In this document: one piece after another, positions 22,964 to 34,771 of the stretch | Numbering within the stretch: position 1 is the stretch's first letter | Layout of the letters: each line of letters starts with the position of its first letter | Source of the DNA: Massospora cicadina | Taxonomy: Eukaryota; Entomophthoromycota; Entomophthoromycetes; Entomophthorales; Entomophthoraceae | Length of the DNA stretch: 64,000 nt | NCBI GenBank assembly: GCA_022478985.1 | Contig: JAKSZP010010643.1 | Location: forward strand, 112,999 to 176,998 | Direction of reading: 5' to 3' | Made by a program: the position numbers and the translations under genes | Notes under the pieces: generated by a model | What the model was told of the DNA's origin: nothing | Seen by the model: only the letters and a program-made list of their open reading frames with translations | Database searches by the model: none

Positions 22964-25900
22964 GTGTCAATAGGGATGTTAAATATCGCGAGAGCCAGGG
23001 CTCATACATCCCAAGCCAAAAAGCTGGTATTCCTGCGAAAACCTCTTGTAGACATCTTGGCCATCCAAGAAACCCACTGCCTACAAGGGGAAGAAGAATC
23101 CTGGTCAACCAGGGTCGCACCATCACAATCATTATGGACGTCTCAAAGTGGGGTGATAGTCCAAAACAACAAAAAATTTAAAATTATAAATTTTTCATCA
23201 CACTTACACAGTCGAGTCCTGGTAGCAACAATCACATGCCAAGATGAAATAATTTCGTTAGCATGTATCTACGCACCGTGCACTGCAACTGAGAGAAAAA
23301 AAATTTGAAAAATTTCTACTCTCACCCTCCCACCAGATATCATCATGTTAGGCGATTTCAACTGCTGGGATAACCCCAATACAGATTGATGGCCTAATCC
23401 CAGGGGATATCCACCTGGACACATTGAATATCGCACAATAAAAGCATCTCTTGGCTTACAGGATGCTCTTCCCCCCAATTCACCAATCATTCCCCACATG
23501 ACAAGACCCAACATACACAAGGGACTGCTCATATTGATGAGTCGTATTGACTACATCCTCATCCCACAATCCCACCACTCAAGAATCTCCTAATTTACAA
23601 CAAAAAAGATCAATTTTTCTGATCACCAATTAGTTATGGTGCAGTTAGCACCAACCCAATCCCACATACAGGTGTCGCCTTAGAGAAAGCTTCACCCTTA
23701 AAATATAAGATTGCCTGAGATATCTGACTGGGTTGAAAAAAAGGCTACAAACCCAGAATTCACAGCCCCATTCACTTCAGATCCCATCAGAACATAAAAA
23801 ATTTCAAAAAAGATTCAATCAACAAAACCTGACATATTGCATCACGTAAGTACACCGCGGACATGGCCACAATCAAGTGTACCTTGGCAGAACTAGACCA
23901 CCTGGAAATAAATACTCTGAGTTCTGGCTATAGCCCTAATTGGGGACGCAAATGGGCAGAAATTTCAGCCTGACTTAACAACCTCATCTTTGAACACCAA
24001 CACAGAATCAAAGTATCGAACAAAGGAAAGTTCATAAAGGAAGGTGAAACCTGTTTGACATACTTTTTCTGCCAATTCCACTCCCGCGGAAACCAGCCCA
24101 CGTGCACACAGGTCCGCAAGTCCAACAGCACCGTGACAACTGACCCTGAGGAGGTCAAGGCGGAAGTACACCGCTATTACACCAAATTATATCGCGATAT
24201 GCCAACAGATCCACAAAAAATTAAAGAATTTATTCAAACTGCCAAGATATAAAGCACAAAAACAAATTACAACATACTATCCCTAATTACACGCGAGGAG
24301 CTTTAGGAGACAATTCGCGGTGCACCATGTAGGAAAAGCCCAGGGCCTGATGGGATACCCTACGAATTTTACAAAAAATATAAAACAAATCACCCCCCTC
24401 CTATTGGCGTCAATGAACCAAAGTTTGTTGGAAACACGCCTATTACCAGGAAGCCATGAATACAACGTTATAACCTTGTATAAAAAAGGTGACAAGTTGG
24501 ACCTGGCCAACTGGCGCCCAATTGCACTCTCCAACACTGACACAAAAAATCTAACAAAAATTCTAGCAGCTATATTAGGCGCAATTGCATCTGACGTCCT
24601 ATCACCCAACCAGTTTGGGTTTATACCAGTGCATTCAATCTGGAACAACATACACCCTGTTGCAAACATTTGCCAATCCAAAGCAACTGGTGCCCTGGTC
24701 TTCTTGGATCAGGAAAAGGCTTATGACCGTGTTAGCTGGCCATACCTAAAAGAATGTCTACATGCCTTCAAACTCCCACCAAGATTCATAAAATGGGCGA
24801 TGCTCCTAACAGAATCTGCAACCATGACTGTATGCGGCCCTGAATTCCTAACAAACAATATCAAACCACACAGAGGGCTCAAACAAGGGGATACCCTCAG
24901 CCCACTGCTATAAAATTTCAGCTTTGACCCACTCCTCCGAGTAACTGACTCACGTCTCATGGGGATAACCGCACAAGGACAACCAACAGTCAAGATACTG
25001 GCCCTTGCAGATGACTGCATAGCAGATATAACTAACAATGAAGATGCCCGACAGTTGGAACACACTCTAGAGGAATACTCCAAGGTGAGCAATGCATCGC
25101 TCAACAAAAGGAAGATGGATATCATCCTCTTAGGCAAGTACACAAACAATTGGGCCACAACATCAGAACCTCACACCAACACTCGAAGAAAAAACCCAAT
25201 TATATTACCCTTTGCAACACCTCCCACCACCACTCCTGTCCGACACCTTGGAATCTGGCTAGAATCAGGGGGATATGCTAATGAGACAAGGAGAAAGTAA
25301 CCTGTTACAACGGGTATCCAAACGCGTCGCCTCCCTCAAGGGAAGAACCCCAGGACTAACAGGACGAGTTACAGTTGCTAACTCGCTCATCCTCCCAATA
25401 CTGTGGTACCAGGCCCATGCGATAGCCTTCTCACCTACCTTTATAACCTCAATTCGCGCGCTTATCCAGGGCTGGCTGTGGCCTGGCTCTCACCCTCCTA
25501 TACGGGTGGAAACTCTATTTGGCCCACGCTCAAGCGGAGGCATGGGACTAATAGATTTTGAGAGCCATGCCAATCCCATCCTAGGTACCTGGATAAAGGA
25601 AATCTTTGCTCCAGACCTCCCGCAACAACATTGGTCCAGAGCAGCAAGGACTAACTTTGCACAGGCGCTCAAATTAACCAAAACATATAGTCCACCCAGA
25701 CTACTTTCATACCTTGCCAAGCACCCTACTGCAACGGGTCCGCATGGAACCTCCCCTCATTTCAAACATATCCTCCAAACTATCCGCCGTATGGATAGAC
25801 CATAGAGAACATGGGTACTATACAGGGAAGGGGACGACCCAGCCCCCAATTCAAATTAAGAAACCCAGAAACCACCCCCAGAGAGATATGCTCGCAACAA

Positions 25901-26515
25901 CCCCAAGCATAGCTAGGATAGAATACCTAGATATGTTGGACATTCCCTATGATTTAACAACACAGAAAGCAATGTGGAAAATGACACACCACCCACTCCT
26001 ACAACCAAGGATAAGAGCAAACGCCCGGCGCTGTTTGAGAAGGACTATAGGATGGCGGACCGCTCCAACTCCCTCCACAAAACATGTGCAGTATGTGGAG
26101 GGAGGGATCCTTACATCACTGCCTAGAAACTTGCCCCCCAACCAAAGCTATATGGCAGGAAGTCGCACGCCTGCTCAAGATTCAAAACGAACAGGAATTC
26201 TTGATATCAAAGAGTATCTTCGCGCTCCAAATTGAGTCACCAATCCCATCTACCCTCCGCTCCCTAATATTACCCATTGCAATGTGGACAATCCACACAA
26301 TTGCATTAGATGCGTTCAAGGGCACGGTCCCAACCATTCATGGGATTATTAACAGATTCCATGTCCACTTACTAGAGCACTTCCAAGCCTGGCTCTATGG
26401 ATATATGAGACCAAGACAAAAAGCGCTCATAGAATCATGGTTCCCACTCTGGTTCCTCCAAACAGACCCTTTCCTTCACACCTGCTCCATAGCAGGGGAA
26501 ATCCCCTTGGAGTAG
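22964..26515 (+). pseudogene. LINE-A(+) ORF2 (endonuclease-reverse transcriptase)
   Basis: About 1,180 codons in several frames; the first ATG in frame is 22976. APE endonuclease: 'LNIARARAHTSQAKKL', 'DILAIQETHC' (catalytic Glu), 'IMLGDFNCWDN', 'SRIDYILIP', and SDH at 23618-23626. RT: 'NWRPIALSNTD', 'SPNQFGFIP', 'LVFLDQEKAYDRVSW' (catalytic Asp), 'GLKQGDTLSPLL', then LADD at 25004-25015 where F is replaced by L. After RT come a long C-terminal region and a C..C..H..C-type finger around 26090-26130 ('CAVC...HHCLETCPPTKAIW' across a frame change). It ends at TAG 26513-26515. Nicks target DNA and copies the RNA there. Confidence 0.9.
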
Positions 26516-26624
26516 TGCACCAACCCCCCCCATACCTGGCAGTCCCGCTGGCAACAGGGGTAACTTGAATACCCTGGGGTGCCCAATTTTTATATTTCTT
26601 AGTTATTCTCTTAGTTTCACATAT

Positions 26625-26668
26625 ATTCGGTAATGTCTGTCCCCTGGTCAGCTTACCTCGGTTAAATA
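26625..26668 (+). repeat. LINE-A 3' tail shared with D elements
   Basis: The segment beginning GGTAATGTCTGTCCCCTGGT and ending CTCGGTTAAATAAA recurs, with small changes, at the 3' ends of LINE-A(-) (36978-37020), D1 (51763-51800), D2 (53829-53865) and D3 (55665-55710), all minus. LINE-B(-) has a more diverged version at 29522-29560. It is probably the part recognised by the LINE RT. Confidence 0.8.
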
Positions 26669-26680
26669 AAAATTATATTG

Positions 26681-26945
26681 GCTTTTTTCTCTATGCGGTT
26701 TATAATTTTTTTATAATGGGACTTGACCTTGTTTCAGTTCAGTGGTCCATCTTTTTTTATTTTTCCCCCAAACTGGGTCCTGGGTACTTAAACCTGCCAG
26801 TTTTCTATGGTTCAGAGGTTTTTTTTCGGACTTAATCATCTAGATTAATTCAGAGATCATTTTTTGACTTAACCTAATCATCAGGACATGACCAACTTAA
26901 TGGCTCATTGGTCCTTTGGGAACTCTTTTACTTTTCATTGATTCA
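26681..26945 (+). other. G2' aORF 3' flank, resumed after LINE-A(+)
   Basis: Non-coding, T-rich sequence homologous (reverse complement) to 14616-14780 and 6440-6544. It joins the aORF to the end of the G2' integrase gene, which runs the other way, so the two genes converge here. Confidence 0.75.
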
Positions 26946-26949
26946 ATGC

Positions 26950-28260
26950 TTTAGATACCTAGCATGGACTCAATATACAACTCTACCATCCAAGAGATTC
27001 TTGATGGAGTAAGCATTGGTCGCTTTCTTGGCGATCACTTTGAACAGACCCAACCACAACGCATCTAATTTGTTTTTTCATCCAAAACCATGTGTATCAT
27101 AATAGTCAACTCTTTCCCCTATTTGATATTCTTCTACGGCCAGTTAGTTCTTGTCATCCGTAAATTTTGCTCATATCCTTTTCTTTAAGGTTGTATTGAA
27201 TACTTGCAATTGCATATTGTTCAGGATACTCATCAGTCAGTTCATGTATTGCTTGGGTACTCATCCCTTATGTAGGTTCCACCACCAAATTTAAAATTGG
27301 CGGTGACACGGCCTTTCTTCCATATAACAATTCAAAAGGCATCTTTCCCATTGCTGTATGATGACTAATATTGTAGGCGAACATCACCACACTCAGTTAC
27401 GTTCCCCACGTGAGAGCTCTCCCTGATGACTAGCTTCCTCAACATCGCAGTCAGTGTTCCATTGACCCTTCTACCAGTCCATTTGTCTCTGGCTGGTAAG
27501 GTACTGACACGACTTCTCTGATCCCCATTATCTCATTTAACCTCAGGATCACATGAGATGTGAAGTTGGTCCCATTGTCACTAAGCAAGACCTGCGGACA
27601 TCCATGACAGTATACTACTTGATCTAGGATGAACCTCGCAGTACTGGTAGTGTCTAATCTCATTAGTGCCTTCGTCTTGACCCATCTCAGATGGTCAATA
27701 GCAACTACAATGTACTTGACTCTCCCTTTGCTCATTGTCAGCAGTCCCATCACATCGATGGACACCATGTGCTAGGCAAATCCAGGATGGACCAGTTGGT
27801 ATTCAGTTGTATTCTAATGTGGTTTGTGCAGCTGGCACTCCACACAACAAGCTAGATAATCCGTGACATTGTAGTTGATTGAAACCCAGTAATAGTCTTA
27901 GTGAATATGGTCAGTTGTTTTTCTCAGGCCTCCATGCCCGACAACCTTGTGAGCTGCTTGTACTATTGCTGCTCTTTCTGACAGTTTCAGAAATAATATC
28001 CACTTCCCGTTGATCATCTTGAATACTTGTCCTTCTATGGTCTCAGTTTTTTCCATCGCTTTCCAAAGTGCACCTTCGATTTCTTGGGGCTCGTCCCCAA
28101 TTTTTCTTCAACCATTCTCTGGAATAGCTCATCTACCCGCGGGTATACCACTTGACCATTGGCAACCGCAATAAGCCATCCGCGTTCTGGTGAGAAGCCC
28201 CCACTTGATGGACAATCTTGTAATTGCAATCCTGTAGCTTAAGTGCCCATTGGGCCAGTT
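26950..28260 (-). pseudogene. G2' integrase
   Basis: Minus strand. Zinc-binding part around 27990-27830 ('HKVVGHGGL', 'CCVECQLHKPH' across frame changes). Core intact in 27768-27451: 'VSIDVMGLLTMSKGRVKYIVVAIDHLRWVKTKAL' (first Asp), 'GCPQVLLSDNGTNFTSH' (second Asp), 'VSVPYQPETNGLVEGSMEH' (Glu). After a frame change come 'VVMFAYNISHHTAMGKMPFELLYG' and a C-terminal 'FKVIAKKATNAYSI' part. It stops short of the antisense-ORF region near 26945. Among the gypsy integrases here its DDE triad is the best preserved. Confidence 0.9.
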
Positions 28261-29504
28261 GTCCTACTGGCTCTCTCAAATTGTGCAGCCAACACAGCGA
28301 ATAGTGGTCATTAACATCTTAAAGTGCATTCCGTGGACATACACCTGAAACTGCTTGCATGTGTAATTGACCGCAAGGCATTCACGCTCAGTACAGTGTA
28401 GTTCCTCTCAGCAGCTGAGAGTGTCCGGCTCACATATTCCTTTGGATGTTCATCCTCAAGGTTGTCTACTTGGCTCAGTATGGCGCCAATCGCTGTCAAC
28501 AAAGCATCAGTTTAAAGATAAACTCCTAATTGAAATTCAAATATTTCAGAATTGGCGAATCTATCAAATACTGACAAACTCATTGAAGGAGTCCTGGGCC
28601 TCTTCATTCCATAAGAATCCTTTTTTCAGATCCTCTAATAAATGAAATAATGGCTTGGCTATTCAAATGAAGTCTCAAATAAATCTTCTGTAGTATCTGA
28701 CCATCCCAAGGAACACTTGGATGTCTCGGACACTCTTTGGTACAGCCATACGTTCTATAGCTGCTATCTTCTGGGTTTGCTGCTACAAACTGGAGTTGAA
28801 TACAAACCCCAGGTATTCCAACTCTTTCTTAAAGAAGTGGCACTTCCTTGGCTTCATCTTCAGGTTAGCCATGGACAGTAGCTTTGATACTTCTTCCAAG
28901 TAGTGTAGGTGATCATTAAATGTCCTACTAAACACATTTATATCATCCAGATATACCAGGATGCATGACAACTTCAAGTCGCTCAATATTGCATCCATGG
29001 CCCTTTGAAACGTTGCAGGTGCATGCATAGACCCTGGGACATCCTCGTCGGTTGGTATAGCCTCTGCGCGGTAATAATTGCGCATTTTCCCGGTCTTCTT
29101 TTAGCAAGTTGATCTGCCAATATCCTGAGATAAGATCCATTGCAGAGAAATACTTCGCTTCGTCCAAATGATCTAGCGCATTGACAATCCTCAGTAGGGG
29201 ATATGAATCCTTCTTTGTATATTTATTCAGCCTTTGGTAGTCAATCACCACCCAGTTGGATTCATCCTTCTTCTTCATGACCAGAAACAGACTCGCCCAG
29301 GGACTTGGCGACGGAACTAGAAGCTCATTCTTCAATAGTTTGCTGATTTCATCTTCCACTACCGCTTTGGCAGCTTTCAATCATCAGATTGGTCTCATCT
29401 TTATTGGTAAATTGCCCCCAGTGTCAACCTTGTGGATCTCATCTCATGCGCATCCCAAATTGTGGTCATCCTGAGCGAACACTTATCAATACTTTTCGAA
29501 TAGT
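28261..29504 (-). pseudogene. pol: G2' reverse transcriptase and RNase H
   Basis: Minus strand, resuming after LINE-B. RT: 29380-28943 has 'ELLVPSPSPWASLFLVMKKKDESNWVVIDYQRLNKYTKKDSYPL', 'YFSAMDLISGYWQINL'; then 29085-28783 with 'PATFQRAMDAILSDLKLSC' and an intact YLDD at 28942-28953, 'FSRTFNDHLHYLEEV' and 'KMKPRKCHFFKKELEYLGFV'. RNase H is seen in 28640-28311 ('LLTAIGAILSQVDNLEDEHPKEYVSRTLSAAERNYTVL'). Several stops and frame changes. The first codons join the reading that ends at 34789 on the other side of LINE-B. Confidence 0.9.
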
Positions 29505-29648
29505 TTGAGCACCTCCTCTTGATTTATTGCGAGGAAGGCCAACTGGGGATGGACACTTCTGAATGTTGACCTGAAAGAAACAAAACTTAGTAACAGGGAA
29601 GGCACCCCAGAGAAGCGATGCTATCTCTTGTTGCCAGTGGGAACGACA

Positions 29649-32600
29649 CTATGGGGAGGGGGAGGGAACGTGTAAAGGGGCCGTAGCCACAATTGAACAC
29701 GTGTGGAGGAAAGGGTCTGATTTGATGAACCAAACTGGAAACCAGGAGGAGACCAGTTGTTGATGATGCGGTTGAAGGTACCCAAACATCCACGCCTGAA
29801 AGTGGTCCACCAAATGGGACTGGAATCTGTGGACAGCTTCTGGGAGGGTGGGGGTGGAGCCTGTGATGTCATCCAAGACAATCGTGTGGATAGTCCACAT
29901 GGCGATTGCGATCACCAGAGCACAGAGGGAAGGTGGAAAGGGGGAGGCCATTGATAAAGTAAACATGTCCCTAGACAGACTGAAGGGCTGTGCCTGATCC
30001 TGGCAAAGTAGACGTTGAACTTCGCGCCATATCACTCTAGAGGTAGGGCACTTCTCCAGGCGGTGGAACAGCGTTTTATACTGGCTGCACATGATGCAGG
30101 ATGAGTGTAAAGCATTAGAGCGCTCAGCTGTACGGTACACCTGCCTCAGGCAGCGCCACACATTTGAATAGATTTGAGTCTGCAACAGAGGGTGTTGTGC
30201 GTATTTCCAAATAGTCTTCTGGGTCTCAATGGAATAAGGGATGTCCATCATGTCCAGGTAGTCCACCCTGGATAGGACGTGGGGCCGTGTGGGGATCAAG
30301 CCATCTTGAATGGGTAGCCCCTGTACCTCCTGTGTGAACTGAGGAGAGGGGCGGCCTCTCTGGGATGTGTGTCCACTAAAAAAATTCTCCACTCAGCGCT
30401 CTGCATGGAAGGGAGGATTCGTTTGTAGTGGGTTTTAGTACCATGAGGACCTGTGGCCGATGGGTGGGAAGCTAGATTTTTCATCAAGGAGTGAGGGTTT
30501 GATGGATTGTTAAGGCCCAGGGCGCGGGAGAAGTTGGAGTGGGCCGCGCGGGACCAGTGTTGGGAGGGGAGCATAGGGGTGGTGATGGCCGCAATCCAGG
30601 TGCCCAGGATCTTGGTAGCATGGGCTTTTAAGTCGAGCAGGCCCATGCCACCATGATGATGTGGGCCAAACATGACCTCAAGCTGCACTGGTGATGGGCG
30701 GCCTGACCAAAGCCACCCTTGCAGAAGGGCATACATAGATTTGAAAAAACCTAGGGAGAATGTGATGGCGTGGGCTCCAAACCAGACTTTGGAGAGGAGC
30801 ATAGAGTTGGCTAAAACCCTGCCAGTAAGGGAAGTGAGGTGGGCTCTGAGAGAGGCGATTCGCTTCTTCACGTTGTCCAGAATACGGCACTCCATTACTG
30901 CTGACGCGTATCCACCTGCCTCCATCTACACGCCCAGATGGCGTACCGGTCCAATGGTAGGACGTGGCACAAGGGGAGCACCAGTGGAGTGGTGTGTGTT
31001 GAGTTAGTAGGGCGAGGACGTGGGCGAGCAGATGGGCTGGGCTGGGCATTGGTTGCTGGGGCCAGCAGGTTTGATACCGACTAAGGAGGATTATTTTAGT
31101 TTTGGAAGCGTTCAGTGCTGCATTACTTACCCGGGAATACTCCTGGATGAGAGCTTCAAGCGCGCGTGCGTCTTTATTATTAGATACCCCAACCGCACAA
31201 TCGTCTGCAAACGCCATTATCTTGACTGGGTCTTGGCCTGTCACATGGATCCCAGTGAAGTGGGAATTCACGTTTTGAAGTAGTGGGTCAAGGCTGAAGT
31301 TGTATAAGAGTGGGCTAAGGAGGTCCCCTTGGCGTAGGCCCCTTTGAGGCGGACTAATTCCGTTAGGAAGCCAGGGCCACGCACTGCCATTGTTGCAGAT
31401 TCCGTGAGCAGCATTACTAAGTTGATGAAGCGAGGGGGCAAATAGAATTGATGGAGACAGTCCCTGAGGTATTCCCAGTTTACTCCATCATAGGCCTTCT
31501 GTTGGTCCAAAAATACAAGTGCCTCAGAGGCTGTGGACTGACATACATTAGCCACAGAGTGCACGTTGTCCCAAACCGACCTTCTGGGTATAAAGCCAAA
31601 TTGTTCTGGGGAGATGGTGGCAGATGCTATAATTTTCCTAAACGGTTAGCCATGATTTTAGTTAAAATTTTTGTATCCGTGTTAGTTAAAGAAATGGGGC
31701 GCCAGTTGGCTAGGTCTAGCTTATCCCCTTTCTTGAAGAGTGTGATAGTGAAGGCCTCTTGCCCTCCTGGTAGAAAGCGCGTATCCAGAAGGCTCTGGTT
31801 AATGGAGGCAAGCAGAAGTGGGGATATATATTTGAAATATTTTTTGTAGAACTCATATGGGATGCCATCTGGGCCTGGGCATTTCTGATTTGGTGCACCA
31901 CGGATGGCTGACCAGAATTCATTCGGAGTAAGCAAATTCATTAATTCCAGGTATCAGGAAATGGTGCAGATGTGAGTGCTGTCAAGAATTTAGCCACTTC
32001 GGCCGGCTGAATTAGTTTGGATTGGTATAACTTGGAGTAATACTTCTATGTTTCGATTGACACGTTGGCTGATGTATCCGTGATGGAATCATCTGATCTT
32101 CACACCTGTGTGCAGGCCACGCTATGGCGCGGTGCAAAGAAATTTTTAAAAAAAATATGTGGTGCACATGTCGCCCTCTGTAATGTGTTTGGCCCTGTAC
32201 TGAACACAAACCTGATGTTTGTGTTGCCTTTTGAGTGCATTGAGGTGAGCAGTTGCTTCTGCCCACTTCTGGCCCCAAGCAGGGCTGTAGCCTGTGGCTG
32301 GGATGTTGGATTCCAGGTGTGCCAACTCTGCCAGAGCGCGCGAGATGACAGCCAATGTAGCTTGTGAGCATTGGGAGGAGAGGTGGCGAGTGTGGCGGAT
32401 GGTATCCTCTTTGAAAGCTGACCATGTGGAAATTTGGTCTGCGCAAAACAGTGTAATAAACTCTTTTGCCAAAGTTGCTGATTCCACCTAAGTGGAAAAT
32501 CCTGGCAACGCAAGTTTGGGTGGGCGGAGTTTGCACCAATGTGGGGCCTTAGCCACTGTGACAGGTAGGTGGTAGGTTATTGAGACCAGCTGGTGGTCAG

Positions 32601-33272
32601 AGAATTCGATTTTTGTTGTTTAGAAGTGGGAAATGTGAGATTGAAATTTCGCCAGCGTGGGGATAAGGTCAATCAGGTCGTGGACCTTAATTGGCCATTG
32701 TGGACGTGGGGGCACATCATGTTTTTGAGCAGCGGGGCTTGCCGTGGCAGCACGTCTAATAAACTAAGGGTGTCCTTTAGAATGCGAAGTTCTACGTGAC
32801 CCTGGGGGGCGTGGGATGAGGAAGGCCAACGGTCTGTGGGTGAGTTTAGCCAACAGTTCATGTCGCCAACTACAAAAGGATCAGGGGGTAATGGAAGGGT
32901 TTTGACCAATGAGAAAAATGCCTGATGCTCTCGTGTACAGGTTGAGGCATAAATGTTGACAATAGTTTGCGCCATGTCAGCCCACGAGAATGTAACAATG
33001 AGGACTCAGCCATTGAGGAAGGATTCTGACAATAAAAACTTGAAAAAATTGTTTTTCCAAACTAGCACCCCTCAGTGCTCTGACCAGAAGGATAGGGAAG
33101 GGAGGAGCATGGTTTTCCAAGCATCCTCAGAACCTCACATACAGTGGGACTACTTGATGGCCAGAATGTCCACAGGTAAATTTTTTTGTAAAAAACTCAG
33201 TTTCCTAGCATAGGATGGCGAGGCCTTGAGTCTGGCGATATTCAACATCCCTAAAGTAAAGGCTTCCCCCAT
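29649..33272 (-). pseudogene. LINE-B(-) ORF2 (endonuclease-reverse transcriptase)
   Basis: ATG 33272 ('MGEAFTLGMLNIA' in the sister copy). The endonuclease is strongly decayed near 33200-32600 but keeps 'FVVGDMNCWLNSPTDRWPSS' (32975-32673). RT in good condition: 'GAPNQKCPGPDGIPYEFYKKYFKYISPLLLASINQSLL' (31941-31627), 'LANWRPISLTNTDTKI', 'ALVFLDQQKAYDGVNWEYL', and 'MAFADDCAVGVSNN' with an intact FADD (31271 frame). The C-terminal region 30925-29649 includes 'CIMCSQYKTLFHRLEKCPTSRVIW' (zinc-finger-like) and ends at a stop at 29649. At least six frame changes. Confidence 0.9.
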
Positions 33273-33274
33273 CA

Positions 33275-34684
33275 CACCTTAGGTGCGAGGGGTGAACACC
33301 CAGGCCCACCAGCCTCCTCTAGATCCCCATGGGCCTTCATGGCAGCACGGGTGTTTGCAGCAACGCTATTGATAGTTTTGTTAATTTTAGCAAAGAGGTT
33401 TGCATTGGATTTTGCCTTCACTTTTTGTTTCCCTGACATTGAACAAATTTTTTGCAGTGCAGATGAGTTCAGTGCACCAACGTTTGGTCAAAATTTTATT
33501 CAGGTATGTTGGAAACCAATTCAGTTCCAATCGGGCCTTGGTTGCAAAGGTCAGGTGAGATCAAGTCACCCATCAGATCCTCAGATTGGGTGGCCCAATC
33601 AGCATGGGCTTCCCAATCTGATTGGTTGAGGGATTCCCAAGTTGCTTCTGCTGTGAAGGTTTTGATGTCCTCCTGGTGTTGGGAGTGTGGGATAGCGGAG
33701 GCGACCTTGGCTGCTTCCTTGGCTGTGGCCCTGAGGGCCTGTTTGGCCTTTTTTGTTCTTGAGGGGAGATAGGCTTTACTAGTAAGTAGCAGCCTTGTGC
33801 TCCCCACGGGAAAGCCTCTTTGGTGCTAGTGGTTGGTTTGTAGTGCACCTCTCCGCTGGCCATGGCTGCTGAGGGGTGCTCTTGGAATGTGATGCCCTCC
33901 TTGGTGGGGCATGCATGTGCCTTATGGCCAAACGCATCACAGTGGGTGCAGATGGGTGGGTGCGCTGTCTATGGTTACCCGGAAAGGGTGGGTGGTATAC
34001 CCTTTGATAAAATATAAGTGGAGTTCGGGATCTGGGTTAGGTCCTTCGCGATCTCCTCAGCTGGAGTCAGAACTGCAATGGCTTTGCTGGTGCACAGGTG
34101 TGGCATCAGCATAAAGCGTTGCATCTCGAAGATTTTGTATTTTGCTGTATATAGTGAGACCATCTTTCAGGTGCTGCTCCAGAATAGCACACTTGACTGT
34201 AGTGGGCAAAAAGTCAAACGTGAGGAAAATTTGGTTGGATTTTGTCCATCTGGTGCGTTTGGTTTTGATGACCCGTTGCCCTTCAGGGAGGTCGATCACT
34301 ATGTGCACCACAGCGGCTTTGTCTGCTGCCTCCTTGTTTTTGGAACTGAGGTCCAGCCAACCACGTGACATGGAGTGAGGTGCGATGTACACCGCGGTCA
34401 GGAAAAAGTTTGCACATCCCCACAAAATTTTTCTAATAAAGCTGTTTGTTGGATATCCAGAAACACCCAAACTCCGTATTCCACTGATGAGAGTGGTTGA
34501 GAGTGCGGCTTGTTGATGTACTGGTTGCATCGCGCCTGCCAAGTGAGGATTTCTGGGGAAATAGTGACCGCCAGTTTTTATTTTTTTCTATTCTGCTGGT
34601 TTCTCCGGGGCGTTTTTGAATGTTGGAGGTCGCAGGCCTACCACCTGTGCCTCTTACCTTACTTGCCCAACTGCTCCCTGACAT
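33275..34684 (-). pseudogene. LINE-B(-) ORF1
   Basis: ATG 34684 ('MSGSSWASKVRGTGG'). A frame change near 34540 leads into 34542-34057 with 'FLTAVYIAPHSMSRGWLDL' and 'KAAVVHIVIDLPEGQRVIKTKRTRW', the conserved ORF1 core, then 'FDFLPTTVKCAILEQHLKDGLTIY'. A CCHC knuckle is recognisable near 33960-33920 (C-x2-C-x4-H-x4-C, 'CTHCDAFGHKAHAC'). An Ala/Lys-rich tail follows (33807-33496). In this copy the ORF1 stop overlaps the ORF2 start as TGATG. It binds RNA in the LINE particle. Confidence 0.8.
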
Positions 34685-34771
34685 GGGTGAAGACTAATCT
34701 CCTCTGTGAGATTATCATAGATTCAAATTTGAATTTAATAAGTTTTAAAAGTAATTGCAACGAGAGAGATA

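Larger units (their letters stand above)
21395..26665 (+). mobile_element. LINE-A(+) non-LTR retrotransposon
   Basis: About 5.27 kb, two ORFs, no LTRs, ending in AATAAA. The flanking 15-bp direct repeat ATAAAAATTATATTG (21380-21394 and 26666-26680) is a typical LINE TSD, and the sequence on both sides joins up when compared with the uninterrupted copy at 14700-14840 (minus). Order: 5' leader, ORF1 with RRM-like part and CCHC knuckle, APE-type endonuclease, RT, C-terminal CCHC-like motif, 3' tail (about 26625-26668) shared with LINE-A(-) and the D elements. Confidence 0.93.
29522..34771 (-). mobile_element. LINE-B(-) non-LTR retrotransposon, nested in G2' pol
   Basis: 5,250 bp, minus strand, flanked by a perfect 17-bp duplication TTGAGCACCTCCTCTTG (29505-29521 and 34772-34788). 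The G2' pol reading ('LLEGQQEEVL') runs into the duplication on one side and continues on the other. Two ORFs. The 3' end has GTGTCCATCCCCAGTTGGCC and ends in AATAAAT, a diverged form of the LINE-A tail. The sister copy LINE-B(+) begins at about 59700. Confidence 0.95.

Noticed and set aside
23928..24171. Minus-strand frames opposite the LINE-A RT (and similar ones opposite LINE-B)
   Set aside because: Shadows of the RT reading on the other strand; no recognised motif.
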